Source: DATDUP01 sp035290345
GTDB lineage: Bacteria; Patescibacteriota; Patescibacteriia; Magasanikbacterales; UBA922
Direction of reading: 5' to 3'
DNA length: 6,757 nt
NCBI GenBank assembly: GCA_035290345.1
Contig: DATDUP010000003.1
Coordinates: forward strand, 1-6,757
Shown here piece after piece: positions 1 to 4,143 of the stretch (the stretch's first letter is position 1; each line of letters begins with the position of its first letter). Both the position numbers and the translations under genes were made by a program. Under the pieces are notes generated by a model. The model had not been told where the DNA came from. It saw only the letters and a list, made by a program, of their open reading frames with translations, and made no database searches.

Positions 1-454
1 ACCATCCAGGTTCAGTTGTATTACTGACCAGTATCAGGATGTTGTCCGGATCTTGCTGCAAACCTTCCAGGGTGGCCAAGGCGCCCGGCAGCCAATAAAC
101 AGCTTCGTTCTCCCCTTGCCACAGACTAGTGACCTCAGACGGGTCTAGATGGCGGGGGCTAGGAGTGCTCTGACCATTCCGCCATTCAGGTGTATACAAC
201 TGGCGGTACAAAATACCCTGGAGATCACTATAGGTCAGGGGTCCTGGTCCATAACCTGAACGACCCAGCCGTTCCAGCACCCCCTCGTGACCTTCTGTTA
301 TGAACCGTCCCATTTCTGTCATGAGCACATTGCGAGCAATGGCCTGTACTCGTTTCCGATCAAAGGACTTGGCATACCGATCTTCGTAAGTTTCTCCCGA
401 CCAAGACGAACCAATCAACGTACCCCAAAGATCCAGTCCGATTACTCTTTTCAT
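1..454 (-). CDS. HAD-superfamily hydrolase-like protein, C-terminus outside window
   Basis: This gene encodes at least 151 residues and runs off the window start, so its 3' end is missing. The N-terminus (MKRVIGLDLWGTLIGS) is a Rossmann first strand ending in HAD motif I, with the expected nucleophile Asp8. Residues 121-133 (WLPGALATLEGLQ) and the strand ILILVSNTT (140-147) match the region leading into motif II, with Ser144 as the phosphate-contacting residue. Between them lies a mostly helical cap segment. Family members are usually phosphatases, phosphomutases or dehalogenases of the cytoplasm. The second motif I aspartate, the general acid/base of phosphatases, is replaced by Trp10 (DLWGTL), so the reaction cannot be assigned. 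Motifs III and IV are not visible. The ATG at 454 is preceded by a good ribosome binding site. It follows the nucleoside phosphorylase gene by 75 bp on the same strand, which suggests, but does not prove, a linked role in nucleotide or sugar-phosphate metabolism. Confidence 0.8.
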   Translation of the reverse strand, partial: MKRVIGLDLWGTLIGSSWSGETYEDRYAKSFDRKRVQAIARNVLMTEMGRFITEGHEGVLERLGRSGYGPGPLTYSDLQGILYRQLYTPEWRNGQSTPSPRHLDPSEVTSLWQGENEAVYWLPGALATLEGLQQDPDNILILVSNTTEPGW

Positions 455-460
455 TTCTTC

Positions 461-466
461 ACCCCT
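461..466 (-). promoter_or_regulatory. Ribosome binding site of the HAD gene
   Basis: On the minus strand AGGGGT lies six bases before the ATG at 454. It is the only convincing Shine-Dalgarno sequence in front of any start in the window, and it supports the chosen start. Its presence here fits an internal gene of an operon that depends on ribosome recruitment within a longer mRNA. Confidence 0.6.
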
Positions 467-489
467 TGAATTGTCAATGTCCATTCCGC

Positions 490-516
490 CCAGCTTTTGT
501 CAAAGACCAAAGCTGG
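490..516 (-). repeat. Intergenic hairpin between phosphorylase and HAD genes
   Basis: CCAGCTTT (490-497) and AAAGCTGG (509-516) form a perfect 8-bp stem. After one mismatch a further 3 bp pair (499-501 with 505-507), leaving an AAA loop on the plus strand. The minus-strand copy is followed by GCGGAATGG rather than a T tract, so it is not a canonical intrinsic terminator. It could be an RNA-processing or mRNA-stabilising hairpin within a two-gene transcript. Confidence 0.5.
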
Positions 517-529
517 TGCCGAAAGAACA

Positions 530-1312
530 TCAAGTTCTTTCTTGAGCCAGATTGATCAGAGCCTCCAAAGCTATGATTATGGCCTGGTCCACAATTTTTT
601 CCGTTGTTTCTGGATCTGCCTCTCCCACCACTGGAACGTCTTGCCTTTGCAATCGCCGAATAAGCGGTTCAGGAGCGGCATTTACCGCCAACACTGCCCC
701 GGCCCGCACTTGATACAGGCTGGCGATCACGAACAGAGCAGCACATTCCATTTCCGAAGACAGAATAGGAGTGTCTTTCCCTTGCCAACGAGGCGACAAT
801 AAGTACTGTCCCCATTTGGTAATAGCGCTGGCCGGGCTATAGAAAGCGTCGTGAGTGCGGTTTATCCCGACAAAATACGATCCACCTTTCTTCTTCACCG
901 CCTGTCTCAGAGCCGAGACAACATCCGAATCGGCCACGGCCGGGAAACCCAAGGGTAAGTATTCTTGGGTCGTTCCTTCATCACGTACCGTGGCCGTCGG
1001 AATGACCAATGATCCGATAGAAATTCTTTCCTGCCAAGCACCACCGCAGGTACCGACACGAATCAAAACTTGAGCACCAGCTGCAATGAGTTCTTCAACC
1101 GCAATAGCAGTTGAGGGGCAACCAATACCAGTAGAGCAAACCGTAACCGGTAATCCCTGATACCTGCCCAAACCGACACGAAATTCCCGGTTTGAGGAAA
1201 GTATCTGGAAATCAGCCAGAGAACGGCCGATGACATCCACCCGTCCCGGATCGCCCGGAAGCAAGACATAAGGTGAAATCTGACTCGAAGTAATTTTGAG
1301 ATGGGTAAACAT
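530..1312 (-). CDS. Nucleoside phosphorylase, uridine phosphorylase-like (NP-I family)
   Basis: This predicted cytoplasmic enzyme of 260 residues would split a nucleoside with phosphate into free base and (deoxy)ribose-1-phosphate. Visible NP-I motifs, numbered from the chosen start, are GDPGR (20-24, phosphate site), STGIGCPST (60-68), the RVGTCGG strand-turn (85-91) and the ribose-binding EMEC (187-190). The stretches CSTGIG-PS--IAVEEL and PLGFPAVAD resemble Escherichia coli uridine phosphorylase closely. The Gln-Glu-Arg base-recognition segment of E. coli Udp is not evident: its place is taken by FYSPASAITKW (157-167). Substrate choice is therefore open between uridine and another nucleoside. 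The ATG at 1312 is preferred. An in-frame ATG at 1366 would add 18 residues translated from a terminator-like hairpin, with homology beginning only after residue 19 of that longer form. No Shine-Dalgarno sequence precedes 1312. Confidence 0.88.
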   Translation of the reverse strand: MFTHLKITSSQISPYVLLPGDPGRVDVIGRSLADFQILSSNREFRVGLGRYQGLPVTVCSTGIGCPSTAIAVEELIAAGAQVLIRVGTCGGAWQERISIGSLVIPTATVRDEGTTQEYLPLGFPAVADSDVVSALRQAVKKKGGSYFVGINRTHDAFYSPASAITKWGQYLLSPRWQGKDTPILSSEMECAALFVIASLYQVRAGAVLAVNAAPEPLIRRLQRQDVPVVGEADPETTEKIVDQAIIIALEALINLAQERT

Positions 1313-1322
1313 ATGAAAAAAG

Positions 1323-1328
1323 ATTAAA
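1323..1328 (-). promoter_or_regulatory. Possible -10 box of the phosphorylase gene
   Basis: TTTAAT on the minus strand matches the TATAAT consensus at five of six positions and ends 10 bases before the ATG at 1312. The mRNA would have a leader of only about four bases, in keeping with the missing Shine-Dalgarno sequence. No recognisable -35 box lies 16-18 bp upstream, where the terminator hairpin sits, so this is a weak call. Confidence 0.25.
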
Positions 1329-1331
1329 TAA

Positions 1332-1396
1332 CAAAAAATCGCCGAAAAGGCGACAAAGACGACCAAGCCAAAATTAACCTTAGGCTAGGTCGTCTT
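1332..1396 (-). terminator. Tandem-hairpin intrinsic terminator after the ABC transporter gene
   Basis: In transcription order the first hairpin has 14-nt arms (1383-1396 and 1356-1369) that pair throughout except for one A-A/T-T mismatch, around a 13-nt loop. Two bases later a 5-bp hairpin follows (TCGCC at 1353-1349, GGCGA at 1343-1339), then six T residues (1338-1333). It ends about 100 bp past the ABC transporter stop. It lies only 20 bp before the phosphorylase start, so it may serve as an end for the upstream gene, an attenuator for the downstream gene, or both. Confidence 0.65.
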
Positions 1397-1399
1397 GAA

Positions 1400-1468
1400 G
1401 ATGATGACTAAATAAATTCATAGGTTATTCTGTATTAGTGTATTAACACAATAACACAGAATATCATC
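1400..1468. repeat. Imperfect inverted repeat in the ABC-phosphorylase spacer
   Basis: TATTCTGT (1426-1433) pairs perfectly with ACAGAATA (1456-1463). Inside it GTGT (1438-1441) pairs with ACAC (1446-1449) around an ATTA loop. GATGAT (1400-1405) can pair with ATCATC (1463-1468) to enclose the whole element, sharing one base with the inner stem. The stretch is AT-rich and lacks an open reading frame of interest. Together with the adjacent tandem hairpins it gives the whole spacer a folded character. Confidence 0.45.
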
Positions 1469-1494
1469 CTTAGTCAATTCCCCTGGGGATAAGT

Positions 1495-3273
1495 TCAACC
1501 CCGCTCCGTTTGGTGATAGCGCGCCCACCAATCTCGAAAACGATCAGAATTAGCCAGCAGTTCCTTAAAACTGCCCTGAGCGATGAGGCGTCCATTGGCA
1601 AAGAAAAATATTTGGTCAAACAAAGGCAGGAGGTGCAAACGATGAATAGAAGAAATAATCGTCTTGCCGGCGAAGTGCCTGAAAATGTTCCGATAAATCT
1701 TCAACTCGTTAATCGCATCTACACTACTGGTCGGCTCATCCAAGAGTAAAATCTCTTTGGTGCTGGCGGCTAACAATCCCCGGGCTAAAGCCAAGCGTTG
1801 TTTTTCTCCTCCGCTTAAATTAACCCCTTTTTCCACGATGGAAGAATCATATTGATTGGGCAAGCGGTCTATCTTAGCGCTCAAATTGACCAAATCCGTG
1901 TATTGGCGGATTTCAGCCATTTTCCGCGGTACCCCAATAGTTATATTTTCTTTGATGGTCGTGGCAAAAATCTCTGGTTCTTGGGGGATGAGAGCAATGT
2001 TCTCACTGATATTGTCAAATCCCTGGGGCAATTTCTGCCCATCCACATACACGGCACCAATCCGACTCTTATACAAACTACGGATGAGTTTCAATAGAGT
2101 AGTCTTCCCGCTCCCACTGTCGCCAATAAAAGCCACCCGTTCCCCTTTTTTAATTACCAAAGATATCTGGTGCAAACTCCGACTGGCTCCCGCGGCCGGC
2201 TGATAAGAAAAACTCAATCCTTCAATTTTCAGTTCCTTCCAGGGACGGCGACGAAGATCAATCAATCCTGAGCGCAAATTATCTTGAAATTCTCGGCTGA
2301 TTTCTTCGGCATTGAGAACCGCAGTCTGCTGACGGACGATATCACCATACATGTAGGCAAAACGAAAAAACAGTCCGTTGATTCTTTGGACATAACCATA
2401 TAACACATAAATAGTGCCCAAAAGAAGAACGCTGCCGCTACGATAATTGGTAAAGATATAGGTGAAGAGAACCGAGAAAGTCATGATGGCCGTGCACAAA
2501 GAAACGAGAAACCATTTAGTTTCATTCAAGCGGTTATTTCGCACAAAAAGCCCAAGGGGCTGAATGATTTTCTGCCAGACCGCTTGCGTGATCAATTTTT
2601 CTATCCGCAGGATGATCACCGTGGTAATATTGGATAAAGCATCAAAGATCTTTTCCGCAATTTTATTCTCCGCCCGATTTAATTGATGGTACTGACCGAT
2701 CAAAACTTTATCAAAACGTAAAATAATACCCAGAGTGACTAACACCATGGCTAAGACAATATAACCGGCGTGAATATTGAAATAGACCAGGGCAAAATAG
2801 GAAGCCGAAAAACGGACCACAGTTTCAATAACTAAAAAAGAATCACTGGCATATTCAAACAAGCCTCGCGTCCCTTTCTCAATTTTGTCTATGGTATCAC
2901 CCGAATGATGATCAGTGTGCCATTCCGCTGGCAAGGCAGTGGTACCTTCTAACAAATATTTTTTGTAGTTAGCCTTGGCTAAAAAAGCATTTTTGTTTTC
3001 AATAACCCGGGCCGGACCGTGAAAAATCCAAAACGCAATTTCCAAAACTATGAACAGGGTAAGGTAGGTAATGATCCGAGGGAGGCTTTCCGCGGTCAAA
3101 CCATATTTTTGAATGGTATTAAGAATAAAAGCGACGACCAACGGCTCAAAAAAACCAATAATGTTCGCCCCGACAAAAAGACAAACATAAAAGACCACCC
3201 AGCGACGATTGCCCTCAGAATATTGCCAAACTTTACGCGTGAGATAAACAATGGGATTGTTAGCCATCTTCAT
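1495..3273 (-). CDS. ABC exporter half-transporter (fused membrane and ATPase domains)
   Basis: This 592-residue protein has the layout of a type IV ABC exporter half-transporter and would work as a dimer in the cytoplasmic membrane. Hydrophobic helices lie near residues 25-51, 66-84, 145-165, 168-186, 254-276 and 280-297. The nucleotide-binding domain starts near 346, with an A-loop Tyr357, Walker A GDSGSGKTT (384-392), Q-loop Gln431, signature LSGGE (486-490), Walker B ILLLDE (508-513) with catalytic Glu513, D-loop SSVD (516-519) and H-loop His544. All catalytic residues are present, so it should be active. Length matches lipid, peptide and drug exporters of the MsbA/multidrug group, but nothing visible fixes the substrate. 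No partner half-transporter lies nearby, which suggests a homodimer. Met1 (3273) and Met3 (3267) are both possible starts and neither has a Shine-Dalgarno sequence. The preceding extended -10 box favours Met1 or Met3 on a very short leader. Confidence 0.92.
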   Translation of the reverse strand: MKMANNPIVYLTRKVWQYSEGNRRWVVFYVCLFVGANIIGFFEPLVVAFILNTIQKYGLTAESLPRIITYLTLFIVLEIAFWIFHGPARVIENKNAFLAKANYKKYLLEGTTALPAEWHTDHHSGDTIDKIEKGTRGLFEYASDSFLVIETVVRFSASYFALVYFNIHAGYIVLAMVLVTLGIILRFDKVLIGQYHQLNRAENKIAEKIFDALSNITTVIILRIEKLITQAVWQKIIQPLGLFVRNNRLNETKWFLVSLCTAIMTFSVLFTYIFTNYRSGSVLLLGTIYVLYGYVQRINGLFFRFAYMYGDIVRQQTAVLNAEEISREFQDNLRSGLIDLRRRPWKELKIEGLSFSYQPAAGASRSLHQISLVIKKGERVAFIGDSGSGKTTLLKLIRSLYKSRIGAVYVDGQKLPQGFDNISENIALIPQEPEIFATTIKENITIGVPRKMAEIRQYTDLVNLSAKIDRLPNQYDSSIVEKGVNLSGGEKQRLALARGLLAASTKEILLLDEPTSSVDAINELKIYRNIFRHFAGKTIISSIHRLHLLPLFDQIFFFANGRLIAQGSFKELLANSDRFRDWWARYHQTERG

Positions 3274-3284
3274 ATACGCCTATT

Positions 3285-3293
3285 ATTTTACCA
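3285..3293 (-). promoter_or_regulatory. Extended -10 promoter of the ABC transporter gene
   Basis: On the minus strand TGG is followed by TAAAAT, giving an extended -10 element 11 bases before the ATG at 3273. The expected start of transcription leaves a leader of about five bases. The -35 position (about 3308-3313) falls within the terminator hairpin of the upstream tRNA and does not resemble TTGACA, which an extended -10 can tolerate. Confidence 0.45.
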
Positions 3294-3294
3294 T

Positions 3295-3321
3295 AAAAAA
3301 TAAAAACGAGCACGTAGCTCG
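3295..3321 (-). terminator. Intrinsic terminator of tRNA-Arg
   Basis: CGAGC (3317-3321 read on the minus strand) and GCTCG (3311-3307) form a 5-bp stem around a 5-nt loop. The hairpin is followed on the minus strand by TTTTTATTTTTT (3306-3295). It starts about 16 bases after the tRNA 3' end. An AT-rich tract on the other side (TTTATTTTTT, 3324-3333) could let it act in both directions, though no plus-strand gene ends here. Confidence 0.75.
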
Positions 3322-3336
3322 AATTTATTTTTTCAG

Positions 3337-3408
3337 TGCTCTCGGCAGGAATCGAACCTGCATTGCCAGATCCGCAATCTGGTGTCCTATCCATTGAACG
3401 ACGGGAGC
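3337..3408 (-). tRNA. tRNA-Arg(GCG)
   Basis: The 72-nt gene folds as a cloverleaf. The acceptor arm GCTCCCG pairs with CGAGAGC, with one C-A mismatch at the fifth pair. The D arm is GTTC/GGAC, the anticodon stem CCAGA/TCTGG encloses the loop TTGCGGA, the variable loop is CAAT, and the T arm is GCAGG/CCTGC around TTCGATT. The anticodon is GCG, which reads the arginine codons CGC and CGU. A20 in the D-loop and C35 fit arginine identity. The discriminator base is A. The following bases are CTG, so CCA must be added after transcription. It has its own promoter upstream and terminator downstream. The anticodon is unusual for a bacterium, where ACG is the norm. Confidence 0.93.
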
Positions 3409-3420
3409 TTAATGGGGGGC

Positions 3421-3449
3421 AGTATACTAAAAAAAACAATGTCCGTCAA
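3421..3449 (-). promoter_or_regulatory. Promoter of tRNA-Arg
   Basis: On the minus strand TTGACG (-35, 3449-3444) is separated by exactly 17 bp from TATACT (-10, 3426-3421). Transcription should start near 3414, about six bases before the tRNA 5' end at 3408. The -35 box overlaps the second arm of the preceding terminator hairpin, and the terminator T tract forms the promoter spacer. Confidence 0.8.
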
Positions 3450-3458
3450 GCGACGGAC
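3429..3458 (-). terminator. Intrinsic terminator of the two-helix membrane protein gene
   Basis: GTCCGTC (3458-3452 on the minus strand), loop GCTT and GACGGAC (3447-3441) form a perfect 7-bp stem. It is followed by ATTG and eight T residues (3436-3429). It begins six bases after the stop codon of the upstream gene. The plus-strand reading is also followed by a short T-rich run, but no plus-strand gene ends here. Confidence 0.85.
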
Positions 3459-3464
3459 TTTTGT

Positions 3465-3968
3465 TTAATGTATTCTCCAGTTTCGGGCAATCCGATCACT
3501 TACCGGTTCCTCTTCTTTCTCCACATCTTCGGGGAGGAACTCTCGTAAGGCGGTTTTTACGCCCAGAGGATTTTGATCTAACAAAGGAATTTGCAAACGA
3601 GGGTGGATCAGACTCTTGGGTTCAATGTATAATTTCTTTACTTCGGGCGGATTATAAATGACATAGAATTTTTCCAATTCAACATAGGGATAAAAGCGGG
3701 TGCCAACCACCAAACCTTGATCGGTTATCTGAAACGGAATCGACCGTGGCTCCTGGTGAGTTTGTAGAAAAAGGATAATGACAAAAAGGACAATAATCAA
3801 GGCAAACAAGAAATTGCCTGTGAACAGACCATAAAAGACCAAGGCTAGGCCAATCGCTCCCATAAAAATATACCAAACCAAAGTTCGCTGGTGTTTTTCA
3901 AACTCTTGGATAGTCCATTCTTGGAGAACTTCGCCCAAAGAGGCTTCTTCCTTTATTATTTGCGGCAT
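3465..3968 (-). CDS. Two-helix membrane protein of unknown function
   Basis: I cannot name a function for this 167-residue protein. A polar N-terminus with the segment QEWTIQEFEKHQRT (16-29) leads into two hydrophobic helices at about 29-49 and 52-69. A soluble C-terminal part follows, with EPRSIPFQITDQGLVVG (73-89), YPYVELEKFYVIYNPP (93-108) and an acidic tail ending near EKEEEPVSDRI (150-160). The layout of two helices and a small beta-rich domain resembles a family of uncharacterised membrane proteins (DUF5673-like) that I recall as common in Patescibacteria; that match is from memory and needs a profile search. The C-terminal part may be PH-like. The ATG at 3968 lies 17 bases after tRNA-Val with no Shine-Dalgarno sequence and no clear promoter in between, so the gene probably shares the tRNA transcript. 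A strong terminator follows the stop. Confidence 0.78.
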   Translation of the reverse strand: MPQIIKEEASLGEVLQEWTIQEFEKHQRTLVWYIFMGAIGLALVFYGLFTGNFLFALIIVLFVIILFLQTHQEPRSIPFQITDQGLVVGTRFYPYVELEKFYVIYNPPEVKKLYIEPKSLIHPRLQIPLLDQNPLGVKTALREFLPEDVEKEEEPVSDRIARNWRIH

Positions 3969-3985
3969 AAAGACAGGTTATTGAG

Positions 3986-4059
3986 TGGACAATGCTGGAA
4001 TCGAACCAGCGACCTCTGCAATGTGAATGCAGCGCTCTAACCAGCTGAGCCAATTGTCC
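3986..4059 (-). tRNA. tRNA-Val(CAC)
   Basis: The 74-nt gene folds as a full cloverleaf. The acceptor arm GGACAAT/ATTGTCC is perfect, the D arm is GCTC/GAGC with loop AGCTGGTTA, the anticodon stem CTGCA/TGCAG holds the loop TTCACAT, the variable loop is AGGTC, and the T arm is GCTGG/CCAGC. The anticodon CAC reads the valine codon GUG. The discriminator is A, and the next bases CTC mean that CCA is not encoded. A strong promoter lies directly upstream and no terminator follows before the membrane protein gene. Confidence 0.96.
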
Positions 4060-4067
4060 GTGCTTAC

Positions 4068-4096
4068 AATATAACAGAAAGTTAGGAAAAACTCAA
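4068..4096 (-). promoter_or_regulatory. Promoter of tRNA-Val and probably the membrane protein gene
   Basis: On the minus strand TTGAGT (-35, 4096-4091), a 17-bp spacer and TATATT (-10, 4073-4068) precede the tRNA 5' end by eight bases. Transcription would start within a couple of bases of the mature tRNA, giving almost no 5' leader to remove. Confidence 0.8.
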
Positions 4097-4106
4097 ACTC
4101 CTCCAG

Positions 4107-4135
4107 TTGCCAAACCTTTATTTTTCCGCTATACT
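4107..4135 (+). promoter_or_regulatory. Promoter of the LCP-der operon
   Basis: TTGCCA (-35, 4107-4112), a 17-bp spacer and TATACT (-10, 4130-4135) lie just before the LCP gene. Only eight bases separate the -10 box from the ATG at 4144, so the mRNA should begin at or within about two bases of the start codon. The promoter is back to back with that of tRNA-Val, with 10 bp between the two -35 boxes. Confidence 0.8.
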
Positions 4136-4143
4136 GCCAGCGT

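Noticed and set aside
472..503. Two perfect TTGACA hexamers on the minus strand (477-472 and 503-498) as promoters for the HAD gene
   Set aside because: Neither has a -10 box at 16-18 bp: one spacing falls on the start codon region and the other on ACATTG. One hexamer is also part of the hairpin loop and stem.
497..802. Plus-strand open frame of 101 codons overlapping the phosphorylase
   Set aside because: It lies antisense to a well-supported enzyme gene and its product shows no domain character. Other antisense frames opposite the ABC transporter, LCP and der genes were rejected for the same reason.
1313..1366. N-terminal extension of the phosphorylase from an ATG at 1366, giving a hydrophobic signal-like segment
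   Set aside because: The extra 18 residues are translated from the terminator-like hairpin and its T tract, and the family match begins only after the ATG at 1312. A cytoplasmic phosphorylase needs no signal peptide.
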